A stretch of DNA of 21,957 nt from positions 1-21,957 of the forward strand of contig JAYMTA010001074.1 in assembly GCA_036897625.1 (NCBI GenBank), given 5' to 3'. The translations under genes and the position numbers were made by a program. The stretch's first letter is position 1. Each line of letters starts with the position of its first letter. The notes beneath the pieces are model-generated. The model saw nothing but the letters and a program-made list of their open reading frames with translations. It did not search any database and was not told the origin of the DNA. Shown here piece by piece: positions 1-8,023 of the stretch. The DNA comes from Pelargonium cotyledonis. Taxonomy: Eukaryota; Streptophyta; Magnoliopsida; Geraniales; Geraniaceae.

Positions 1-401
1 GAGAGGGGATGAAGAAGAAGATGACGTGGCAAGGGTTCACCAACGTGGCTTGATGACGTGGCAGTTTGACGTGGCATTTTTGACGATGTGGCGGTAACCT
101 ACCTATTATCACATGTCATTTGGACTTTTTTCAAAAAAAATGGAAAGTTAAAAGTTGGGAACCATGCAAAACACTAATTGAAGGCTAAATCCAAAAAACC
201 GGTAAGTCCAATGGGCTAGTGGCATTTTACTCTTCATTTAATTGATTGTCAAAGTTAGCTTCATATTCAGAAATTGTTCCTTATTTGTGGGAATCTCGGA
301 CATTTCTCCACCGATGCATGAGGTATTTGAAAAGACTTGTCGGCGCCACACTGATTAGTTGTTTATCTCATAATTGGCGCGATCTTTAGAAGTAAAACAT
401 A
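1..401. other. Intergenic DNA at the left edge, no gene seen
   Basis: No credible reading frame is visible. The first 90 bases carry a cluster of ACGTGGC-type motifs, described separately. The rest is AT-rich, with a T/A homopolymer stretch near 125-140. A Stowaway-like MITE follows directly at its right border. Confidence 0.6.
22..92. repeat. Cluster of (T)GACGTGGC motifs
   Basis: Within about 70 bp the motif ACGTGGC occurs at about 24-30, 43-49, 56-62 and 69-75, and a degenerate GATGTGGC follows near 85-92. The ACGTGGC core is the plant ABRE/G-box-like bZIP site, but this kind of clustering is also common at the ends of plant repeats. The copies are unevenly spaced. There is no adjacent gene in the window on this side, so a regulatory role is only a possibility. 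Confidence 0.4.
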
Positions 402-666
402 CTACATTCGTTTCAAATTAAATGTCATTCTACAGTTCTTCTTAAATATTAAAGAAAGATGTTAAATAATTTTCTTACCCTTAGATAAAGACATTTAAAC
501 TCATCATTAATTGTTAGTCAACTACTAATATATTTATTCAATTTTAATGCTATTTTTTTTTCATATTTCGTATGGAAGTCATGGCAATGGACATCATGAA
601 GAAGTCATGTGTATATGTTTGTTAAAAGTATAGAAAGTGACATTTATATTGAAACAAAAAATGGAC
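402..666. mobile_element. Stowaway-like (Tc1/mariner) MITE, degenerate
   Basis: A 265-bp element is flanked by TA dinucleotides at 400-401 and 667-668. Its ends are imperfect inverted repeats: the left end reads CTACATTCGTTTCAAATTAA followed by ATGTCA, and the reverse complement of the right end reads GTCCATTTTTTGTTTCAATA followed by TAAATGTCA. TA duplications, ends of the type CTCC(A/C)TC.GTTTCAAA..AAATGTCA, an AT-rich non-coding interior and this size are all typical of Stowaway MITEs. The ends have diverged with small indels, so it is an old copy. No transposase is encoded. Confidence 0.7.
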
Positions 667-668
667 TA

Positions 669-1130
669 AAGTCTATATCTCAAATTTTTTTTTGCATTTA
701 TTATATGTGTGTGTTTTAATTTTAAGGGTTATATATTTCCAGATCCTCTGTACTGTCTTTTTTTTTTCTATGTTACCGCTGCCCTCAAAAGTTGGTCATT
801 TCGACGCTTGAACTGCAATTTTTTTTTGTTTTACACCCAATTTACGTACTATTGCCGGTAACCAAATGACACGTCACCGATTTTGCCACACCAGAAATAT
901 ATAACTCTAATTTTAATTAATTTTGGAGCTGGCTCAATCTAAACTCTTATTTTTGCAACATTATTTCACATCTATACATAAAATAAACATCTTCCACTTA
1001 TCATAATAAAACACAAAAATATTTAAAATTGGTGCTGAAAAATACAAATTTCAGTGGTTTAAACTGAATAACAAGTAACAACCATTAATTATAGCTATAT
1101 ATATATATTTACATTTGAGATGAATACATA
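669..1130. other. Intergenic DNA downstream of the reductase-like gene
   Basis: AT-rich sequence with several T tracts (about 684-694, 759-768, 820-828). It must contain the 3'UTR and poly(A) site of the minus-strand gene that stops at 1131, but I could not place a polyadenylation signal. Around 780-895 the text resembles generic plant repeat DNA, and its minus strand shares the pattern GTGTGGC...AC(G/A)TGTCATTTGG with 86-124. No gene is seen. Confidence 0.5.
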
Positions 1131-3651
1131 TTAATTTGAGTAACAAGGAGTTCCCACCAGCTTGTCCAGTTTCTTTGTTTTCAACCTCTCAGCATATACT
1201 TCACTTCCTTGACATTCATACCTGTACAATATTAAGGAATCAATATTAATGAAATATATATGAAATTATTTGTGTATCATCTAAAGAACAACTTACTACA
1301 TATAGTATATATATATATATATATATATACCTAGGTGGCATTGATATCAAAGGGGTCAAGTGTTGTGCAAGTTGAAGAGTATGTTCCTCATTATTCACTG
1401 TATGATTGAAGCAAAAGTATCTCCCACAGGTTGAAACATCCTCGAAAGCTCGAATGTGGACGTCTGCTAGGAATTCGACATCTACGAATGCGAGGACTCC
1501 GTTTTCGTACATTTCGGGGGCTCCTTTTAGATAGGACATAGTAGATGTAGGGTTTTGTCGGGTGACCTCTGGGCCAACAACTAGACCGGCATTGATGGAA
1601 ACCATGTTAAGCATGCGGTCCATTGCTAGCGCCCAAGCCGCCTGTTCGGACTGCGTCTTTGCCACAGCATACCACAACTGCAAATTTACACATCATATGT
1701 GTTGAACTAAATATCCTTACGAACAGTAACGAAACTAAATGTTATCAGCTAAAAAAATTTTCATAATAAAAATAAAACCCTTGACATCTGTAAGTTAAAG
1801 AAGGGTATCGATACTATTGAGTTGAGAATCGGTACCACTTATTCGAAACATTTTCGTTGAAACTGAGAAATTTTATTAGTGTATAACCGAGTTTTAAAAG
1901 ATCAACATAAGTTATTGTCTGCTATTGGGCTTCCCAATAAACTTGTCTATGTTAGGACAATGCATAACAACTATTTTGTCCTTGCTGATTATTTATATTC
2001 AAACAATTTCTGCCAACAATCCAATGGATTGAGGGAATTATTGAGTTTACATACATGATCTAAAGCCCTAGCCCACATGTCTATACATATATAATGAGGG
2101 AAAAAATTGTTTTAAATTATGGATCCTATCTATTATTATATAGATAGGTCACCAACAAAAGCCAAATAGCTCTTTATAGACGTGTAAAGAAAGTGCAACT
2201 CAAAAAGATGGAGAAATAAAAACTTTCCTAAATGTAGAGTAGATATTAGCTTTCCATCTCCATGTGAAAAAGAAATTGAGAACCACAAAAAGTGACTATT
2301 AATTGTGTGAGTTTTCAGTTATAAAATAAGCAGTCGAGCTTAGTTAAAACACATTTGAATTAAATCCGAACACATGAACAGTGAAATGACTATAAATAAT
2401 ATTACGTAAACAATCAAGTTTTTATAAGTTTGGTTGAGTCTGAATCACTAACTGTACAACTGATATTTTTATTAATTTATGTGACATTGTAAATTCAAGT
2501 TTAGGATATTGGAACAAAGGAAAAATATTTTGATGGATTGAATCATATTTGTTCCAAATAGAATAAAAATTCATCAGAAAATATATAAGATTATAAGAGA
2601 CTAAATTTGGGTCTATATATATGATTGATACCAACATGAAATCTATTTTTAAATTTGTGATTTTAAAATGAGACAGCAACAAAATTATACCTTCAATTTC
2701 CTGCAAAAAAGTTGGTCACTCCAAGACCTCTCATCCACATCCTTGAGAGAGCAAATATTTTCTCTCCATATTGCAGCAGTAAGTGAAGAAGTGAAGACAA
2801 TTTTGTGAATGCTTTCTGTTTGTGCACTTGCCTCCAACACATTGATTGCTCCTCTCACTTCCATATCCACCATTTTTTCCTATAATTTGATCAAAACCAC
2901 AGCAACAATATTATACAAATTGAAGAAGAAGAAGAAGATTAAGGAATTGGGCAATAAATCACTACTCACATCATAGCCATCTGGATTGTCCAAACAACAA
3001 AAGAGAGCACAACAGCCTTTGAAAGGCACAAGAATGGTTTGGTAGTCCAACACATCCACATTAAACACAACCAACCTCTCCTCCACCTTCTCCATCTCCT
3101 TTATTTTCTTCTCCACCTCTGCCTCTCCTCCTCCTACATGTATATATGTTGCAACATTAACATATTACAAGATCGTAATCTTATGCATGCATGATATGAT
3201 TGTTTTTATCTAACAGACGTGTTAACACCGAGATTCGAGTATGAGACTTCAAGTAGATCAAACACCTTAAGTTAGAGGTGGCAAAATAGACCCATCTATT
3301 GGGTACCCGAAACCCAACCTGTTTTTGCCGATTACTTTATTATTAGCAAAGTATCAATAAACATCAGATCAAGCGCTTTAAGCCACTTGCTCTGATGATT
3401 GCTGTTTTTATCAGTAAACGTATCAACAACGAGACTCGACCTGAGAGCTCAAGCGCCTTAAGCCGCTTGCCCTGATGGCTGTACGTTTATGCATGATGAA
3501 TTTATATAACATACAAGAACTAACCTTTCTTCTGGATGGCTGCATGAACTGAATAACCTTTGCTCAACAATCCTTTGAGAATCCAAAAACCCACATAGGT
3601 TGAGGCATCAACAACACAAACTGGTGCTTTCTTGCTGATATTGCTCTCCAT
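1131..3651 (-). CDS. Cinnamoyl-CoA reductase-like (SNL6-type) NAD(P)-dependent dehydrogenase, five exons
   Basis: Exons (minus strand) are 3525-3651, 2970-3133, 2691-2879, 1331-1677 and 1131-1221. They total 918 nt, or 305 codons plus TAA, with all phases compatible and all introns GT/AG. The product is an extended short-chain dehydrogenase/reductase with an N-terminal Rossmann fold. It carries VVDASTYVG (residues 13-21) in place of the usual VTGAxGxxG dinucleotide motif. The FTSS serines are at 126-129, and the catalytic YxxxK is in LWYAVAK (Y163, K167). True cinnamoyl-CoA reductases carry NWYCYGK there, so monolignol CCR activity is doubtful. The D-A-S-x-Y-V-G variant is, as I recall, usual for the SNL6-like subgroup, whose rice member affects defence and lignin. 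The length is close to the family norm and no break is seen. Intron 1 holds SINE remains. A TA-rich TATA box precedes the start. The substrate is unknown. Confidence 0.95.
1306..1329. repeat. (AT)n microsatellite at the 5' end of reductase intron 4
   Basis: About twelve AT units start right at the donor of the last intron (1222-1330, 109 nt), so on the gene strand the intron opens with GTATATATAT. It is a simple repeat and probably varies in length between individuals. Its length could affect how well the donor is used, but nothing in the sequence shows this. Confidence 0.85.
1678..2690 (-). other. Intron 3 of the reductase-like gene (1013 nt)
   Basis: The donor AAG|GTATAA and the acceptor TTTGCAG bound this AT-rich intron. 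A stop-free minus-strand stretch at about 2422-2706 encodes a hydrophobic, low-complexity peptide and merely runs into exon 3, so I regard it as a chance frame. No mobile element with recognisable ends was found. Confidence 0.85.
3199..3481 (-). mobile_element. Three tandem tRNA-like SINE head remnants
   Basis: On the minus strand, three related segments follow one another (about 3402-3481, 3345-3400 and 3199-3280). The best copy has a tRNA A-box-like TGGCTTAAGGCG and, after a GCTTGAGCTCTCA-type linker, a B-box-like GGTCGAGTCTC at 3431-3441, then GTTGTTGATACGTTTACTGATAAAAA. The second has TGGCTTAAAGCGCTTGATCTGATG, with its B box lost or eroded. The third has CTTAAGGTGTTTGATC with ACTCGAATCTC. 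This A-box/B-box spacing is typical of tRNA-derived SINEs. The copies lie inside intron 1 of the reductase gene, on its sense strand. Their ends are uncertain and no target-site duplication was found. Confidence 0.6.
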
Positions 3652-3700
3652 CTTCTCTTTCAATTTGCTTTGTGATTGCTATGGCTATGGCTATGGCTAC

Positions 3701-3723
3701 AATTTATATATATATATATATAA
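3701..3723 (-). promoter_or_regulatory. TATA box of the reductase-like gene, embedded in a (TA)n run
   Basis: On the gene strand, a run of about ten TA units ends in TATATAAATT, 50-70 bp upstream of the ATG at 3651. That is the right place for a TATA box with a short leader of about 20-40 nt. Between it and the ATG lies a hexamer repeat, ATGGCT on the plus strand (3681-3698), which reads AGCCAT in the leader. The transcription start is inferred, not observed. Confidence 0.6.
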
Positions 3724-5086
3724 GGTGGTGTTGGTATGGTGTTGGTGATAGGAGATGATGGAGTTGGTGAACTGTATTGGTTACACGTTCTAGCTACTCA
3801 CAATCTTCTTCTTTATTGGCTGCAAATTAAATAATTATATTTTTTTAAAGAAATTCAAATGCTATTTTTTTAATTTAAATTAGGCCTTAATTTATTGAGG
3901 AAGGAAAGTTGGCAAATGTGAAGAGCGTTGATAATTATGAACGTGGAATGGAAATATCTGGTCGCCGCTTAAAAAAATTGAGTGGTTTCAACTATGAAGA
4001 AACCAAAATATAATAAATGTTCTAAATTAACAATACTAAGAAAGAAAGAAAAATTGAGACAAGAATATTTGGGATAATTGTTCTTTCAGATGAATCTTTA
4101 TGTATAGACGCAAATAGTATATTTCAACTAGGAATAAGAAATACAGTCAAATTATAATAGCCAAACATAATATTTAAATTGGAAAAGGCTTATTCTATGA
4201 GTAAAACACTAATTTGAAATAATTATAATCTCTTTGTATATTTTTCTAACAAAACTATTATATTTTATTAAATAAATATCATACAGTTATAACTCGATAA
4301 TCAATAGTGCACGTCTGACATAGAACAACGGATCTAACAAACGCATTGGTCATCCTATTCGTATACTGTTTCACAGACACAAATTTTGTTCTATTAAAGA
4401 ATTGTGTTGAATCATTATTACCCAACCCGAAGATTTTGGTTCCGTCTTCTCAAGTTCCAAATCCAACAACGACCCGAATAACATCAGTTTCAAAGATAAT
4501 CGATAGTCATCGTTGAGTCCTTGTTGATACCAATTGCTCCCAACAACACCATACAGTACCTATAAACTCATATCGAACATAACTTCCAACAAGGGAAGAC
4601 ATACCAAAACTTTCAACAGGGAAAGATAAACCAAAACTTCCAACAAGGGAAGATATAACGCAGTAGAAAACGACTATAAAAATAAAAAAAGTACTAAAAT
4701 ATTATTTAAAACAGAATAACGTGAGAAAAATTAATCTACCGACGGTAAACATACTATCACAAAGACACAAACTAGCATATAGTGGAGACGGAGATGATAA
4801 CGAGACGTGTGCAAGGGGATCATACGTATTGGATAAGCCAATAATGATGATGAAATCAACGAAAGAATAAAATTAATTAGTTCAAGTCTGTTCTTATTCA
4901 GAGTAATTATACGGAGGAAAGAATTGAACCACCATTGATTGAAAAGAGAATGACGGTAGTTCAAAAGAAGAATTTTGATGAAGAACTAGAGAGAAAAGGA
5001 AAGACAACTACAGTTTCTAGAGTAGGGAGAGAAAGTAAATTTTATTATTCAAAACTAATATTAAAAAAAATTATAATCTATTTCCA
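3724..5086. other. Intergenic DNA upstream of the reductase-like gene
   Basis: The first few hundred bases are presumably the promoter of the minus-strand reductase gene. The rest is AT-rich and holds no convincing reading frame; the frame at 4731-4964 on the minus strand looks random. A 27-bp triplicated repeat at 4581-4661 is listed separately. Around 4520-4545 the minus strand reads TTGGTATCAAC, faintly like a retrotransposon primer-binding site, but no LTR could be tied to it. Confidence 0.5.
4581..4661. repeat. 27-bp minisatellite, three units
   Basis: Three consecutive 27-bp units start at 4581, 4608 and 4635. Each begins AACTT(C/T)CAACA and carries GGGAA(G/A)GA followed by an AC/AAACCAA or ATAACGC end. 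Units 1 and 3 are nearly identical over their first 20 bases, while unit 2 carries several substitutions. No reading frame uses it. Confidence 0.85.
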
Positions 5087-5146
5087 TTAGTTTCTAATAA
5101 ACTTTTTTTTTTTTGAATGCGAACCCTTTACTATTAATAACTGAAA

Positions 5147-5749
5147 TCAATTACAACCATAATTGACGATCCCAGAAACCCGAACCAGACGTGGATACAG
5201 AACTCTAGCAACCCAGGTCCTACTATCACTGATTCGATCTAAACGAGAGGTCAACCAAACCTCGTTGTAACCCATTACTGGCACAAACAATTGTGAACCA
5301 AACAAAACAAACTGCAAACTGAATACATAACCCAAACCAACAGTAAACAAACTAAACCGCAAACTAAATACGTAAACCAAACCCGCAATATATAGATGCA
5401 AACCCCATCCAGGCATCTCGGATCCTAACATGAGACCCAACATGGAAAAAACAGATGTGAACAACGCTTCTTCCGTGACACTGCTACCCCTCACACGAGA
5501 AGTCCCCCATCTTCTCAAAGGAGCACCGGCCTCCCACGGTGGCCTCCAGCCGCCACCATCCATCTTCCTCCCCAACTAGTCACCTAAGCGAGCCTGATCA
5601 TTACGGCTCACCTGTTCATCAACAACCTCCACTACTTCCACTCCTCCCACCACTCTTCGACGCTTCCTCGCCGGCGCCATTTCCAAACCGCCTTGCTCCT
5701 CCTCGTCCAACGATAGCATACATAACCTTTTCCCTAACCCTTGTGCCAT
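5147..5749 (-). pseudogene. Single-stop reading frame carried by the retroinsertion
   Basis: From the first ATG (5749) the minus strand reads 57 codons, meets TAG at 5576-5578, and continues in the same frame for 142 codons to TGA at 5147-5149. The N-terminal part has LSLDEEEQGG, then a basic stretch (RKRRRVV) and a Val/Glu-rich run. The LSLxEEE pattern recalls the N-terminus of plant DUF4283-type ORF1 proteins, but this is only a resemblance. The C-terminal part is unrecognised and contains two 15-17 residue repeats beginning GL(V/G)YVFSL. No reverse transcriptase, endonuclease or zinc knuckle is present. A frame of about 200 codons with one stop suggests a fairly recent copy of something once translated. 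The parent is unknown. Confidence 0.5.
5293..5385 (-). repeat. Two-copy ~45-bp internal repeat in the retroinsertion
   Basis: On the minus strand two neighbouring segments both begin GGTTTGG(T/G)TTA(C/T)GTATT and continue with CAGTTTGC/TAGTTTGC and a GTTT-rich end. They produce the repeated peptide GL(V/G)YVFSL(R/Q)F. The two copies have diverged in several places. Confidence 0.6.
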
Positions 5750-6236
5750 CGTCGTGTTACGCTTTCCTTTGCCAAAGAAACCTCTTGTAGCCACAACTAA
5801 TTCCGCCCCCACTGTCAAACCCCAACACCGGTGCCTTGCCTTTGCTCCAAAGTCAGATGCCGCCCACTAATACTGAGAAACTAAAAACTGAAACCCTAAA
5901 ATGCTAGAGAGCATAAACCCAATTTTTTATAAAGTTGGGGACCAGGGTTTAATTTTAGTTTCTAATAAACTTTAATTAAATTTTGGAATTAAAAATATAA
6001 AGATTTATTTACAGGGACAAAGATTAAGGATTTTGAGAAGTGTGTTTAGTAATTAGTAATATCTATTTAACTTTGAAAATGTGAAGTGTATAAGAGTGAG
6101 TGAATAATAAATACAGTAATTTGTAGCTCATGATATTGTGCACAAACTCATAAATGTCTTTATTAGTTTTTACTCCAATAAATTATATGGATTTATATTT
6201 GATGCACCGGCTAGAGTTTATATCATCAATGTATCA

Positions 6237-6425
6237 TATTATGACTCATCATTTTTTTTCTTCAAAAACTAACTAGTTGAGCTACACAATAGGAGGTAGC
6301 TCTCCCCTTTAAACCCCACCCCACCCCACCCGATGCAATGGGATTTGAACCCACGACCTCCCACATGGAGATGTGTGTTGTTGACCTTTGCGTCATCTCC
6401 TAGGGGACTATTATGACTCATCATT
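6237..6425 (-). mobile_element. tRNA-derived SINE with a 17-bp target-site duplication
   Basis: TATTATGACTCATCATT occurs exactly at 6237-6253 and 6409-6425, bracketing a 155-bp element (6254-6408). On the minus strand the element starts GTCCCCTAGGAG. It has an A-box-like ATGACGCAAAGG (about 6385-6396) and a B box GGTTCAAATCC (6341-6351), followed by a G-rich GGGTGGGG run, an imperfect hairpin (GAGCTACC/TGTAGCTC) and an A-rich 3' end (about 6254-6259). This is the full layout of a plant tRNA-derived SINE. It is not a working tRNA gene, because the acceptor-stem and anticodon-arm pairing is missing. Confidence 0.88.
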
Positions 6426-6557
6426 ATATAACAATATAAAATTATATGAATGACTTATCAATAAACATTTATTTCTAAACTGATAATTGTCTAATAAAAA
6501 TAATAAAATTCATTTTTGTATTTATCTTAATAATCATATTAATGAGCCTATTAAAGC

Positions 6558-6801
6558 GTGACACGTCACGAATTAACATTTATACCCCCCCAATAAATTT
6601 GTGGGCGCGGAGCACCAGTCCAAATCCAAATTTTTTGTGTAACACATCATGACTTAACAATCATACCCGCCCCCAATGAATTTGCGGGCGCAGAGTGCCC
6701 ACCTAGATCCTAATATTTTGTGTAACACTTCACGAATTGACATTCATATCCGCCACAATGAATTTTTAGGCACGGAACCCCCGTCCGAACCAAATATTTG
6801 A
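6558..6801. repeat. Three tandem ~81-bp units with GC-rich hairpins
   Basis: The units are 6558-6638, 6639-6721 and 6722-6801. Each starts GT(G/A)ACAC.TCA(C/T)GA, continues with an AA(T/C)(A/T)(T/C)ATA(C/T)C(C/G)GC-type segment and the core CAAT(A/G)AATTT, then GGGCG(C/A)(G/A)GA, and ends AAATATTTTGT or similar. Unit 2 forms the clearest hairpin, with CCCGCCCCC pairing to GCGGGCG around AATGAATTT. Unit 1 begins with the palindrome CGTGAC-AC-GTCACG. Unit 3 has lost much of the pairing. The GC-rich blocks stand out in AT-rich flanks. The units do not encode a protein. They could be a small satellite or repeats from inside an unidentified element. Confidence 0.8.
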
Positions 6802-7289
6802 TATATTTAGGATTTATCATATAATTTATTTATTATTATATGTTAATAGTTAGTACTGTAAAGTTATTTATCAATAAAGCCCCTCATTAAATTTTATATT
6901 TTTAGTAATGAGGTGGAACAATATAATGCACTGATGTGTAAATGTGATTTACATCGTTGGTGCATCAAATGCTTACTCAAGTTATATAACTGTTGAGCTC
7001 CAAACTTAATTCTGCTAGTAATCATGCTGATAAGGTCACGTTTGGATTAAGAAATGTAAAATACAATGAATTTTATTCTCGTTTTGGAGATTTCGGGAAT
7101 GTGGGTTTTTGAAAACTTAATAATATTATGTTTGTTTATTTTTACGAGAAGAATTCAACATTCACGTATAATAATTGCACCTATTTTTTCTTGTATTTGG
7201 TAAAACTAATGAATATATTTAGTGTAGAAAATAGAATTTTATTCTACCCAAAAAAATGGCATTTTATGACAAAAGAAAACATGACACAT
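6802..7289. other. Intergenic DNA, no gene seen
   Basis: AT-rich sequence. Around 7037-7255 it has the look of a short non-autonomous DNA element (a GTCACGTTTGGATTAAG start and AATAGAATTTTATTCTACCC towards the end), but I could not confirm matching ends or a target duplication. Confidence 0.4.
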
Positions 7290-8023
7290 GGCATCCAATC
7301 CGCCTCGTCACCAAGATTTACGACTATGAGATACACTTCTAGAGCACGTGCCTAAAACACTTGATTTGAGACGAACTTGCTCCCGAGGTGCTCTACCTCG
7401 CCTAGGGACATACCTAGCTTGCCCAGAGAAATCCAACCTCGCCTTGAACCAACGTGTGTGCCCAAAGTCATGGAATATGCACCCAAAGTCCTCGACCTCG
7501 TCTAGGGACATCCAATCTCGCCCGAGAATGTACCTTTCTCGAGAACGTACAACCTCGCCCATAAGCGTCCGACCTCGGCTAGAGTCAACATGTTGCCCTA
7601 AGTCATGTAATGCACCCAAAGACAATGACCTCTATCGGGGACATCACTCGATCGCCTGCAACCTTGATCATGCTCAAGATCACTCAAGGCAAAGATAAGG
7701 GGATGCAAACCTCTTGTCTACGTTCCCATGTCGCTCGCCACTTGTCCTTCCTCCGCAAGCCTCCAAGCCTTGTTCGTCTTCAATCTCGAGCCTCACTCTA
7801 CTCCTTCAAAATCATGGCTTCCGCTGGTAAGCTATTTGAGCAAGACTTCATCTCCAACATCCTCTACCGAACGACAGCCCATGTTGCGGCCCTGACACGT
7901 CCCCAAGCCCTAACCTCTATTGGAGGTCAATCTCCACTCCTATCTTCCTCAAGGGTTTTTGACCATTTCAATCACAAGAGCATGCATGTGATTTTCTTTA
8001 TTCAAAACATTTTGGTAGGTTGA
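7290..8023. repeat. GC-richer repeat island, probably a decayed LTR-retrotransposon fragment
   Basis: This stretch is much richer in C and G than its flanks and repeats the motif CCTCG(C/T)C(T/C) six or more times (for example near 7393, 7437, 7495, 7551 and 7571). A longer, diverged duplication about 133 bp apart pairs 7456-7515 with 7590-7648; both contain GCCC(A/T)AAGTCATG, a GCACCCAAAG block and (A/G)GGGACATC. Several overlapping stop-poor frames on both strands follow from the base composition and have no recognisable domain. The motif-rich layout is like some plant gypsy-type LTRs, but no terminal TG/CA pair, primer site or second LTR was found. Confidence 0.45.

Larger units (their letters stand above)
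5087..5973 (-). mobile_element. Poly(A)-tailed non-LTR retroinsertion with a 19-bp target-site duplication
   Basis: The sequence TTAGTTTCTAATAAACTTT occurs exactly at 5087-5105 and 5955-5973. Between the copies lies an 849-bp insert (5106-5954), clearly richer in GC than its flanks. Read on the minus strand, it ends in an A run abutting the duplication (T run 5103-5114 on the plus strand), the hallmark of target-primed reverse transcription. It opens with a leader of about 205 nt and has one long frame broken by a single TAG (see the pseudogene entry). Only about 32 nt separate the stop from the A tail. It is either an internally deleted non-autonomous LINE derivative, favoured because the tail is short and no AATAAA is seen, or a processed copy of a cellular mRNA. 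Confidence 0.88.

Noticed and set aside
1246-1330. Read-through of reductase exon 4 into YIYIYIYIL
   Set aside because: This is translation of the (AT)n run at the intron 4 donor. Splicing at AG|GTATAT to exon 1131-1221 gives a good C-terminus (RYECQGSEVYAERL) and keeps the frame.
4515-4550. Minus-strand TTGGTATCAAC resembling an initiator-Met primer-binding site of a Copia LTR element
   Set aside because: The match covers only about eight bases, and no LTR end, polypurine tract or gag/pol sequence lies nearby.
5539-5790. Plus-strand Pro/Ser-rich frame within the retroinsertion
   Set aside because: It is the antisense shadow of the minus-strand frame, while the poly(A) tail shows that the element reads on the minus strand.
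6341-6396. Possible tRNA gene suggested by the GGTTCAAATCC B box
   Set aside because: No cloverleaf can be folded, and the segment sits inside a 155-bp A-tailed element with a 17-bp target duplication, so it is a SINE head.
7308-8023. Overlapping frames of 105-137 codons on both strands
   Set aside because: They coincide with the GC-rich island, occur in several frames at once and encode repetitive Arg/Ser/Pro-rich peptides. They reflect base composition, not a gene.
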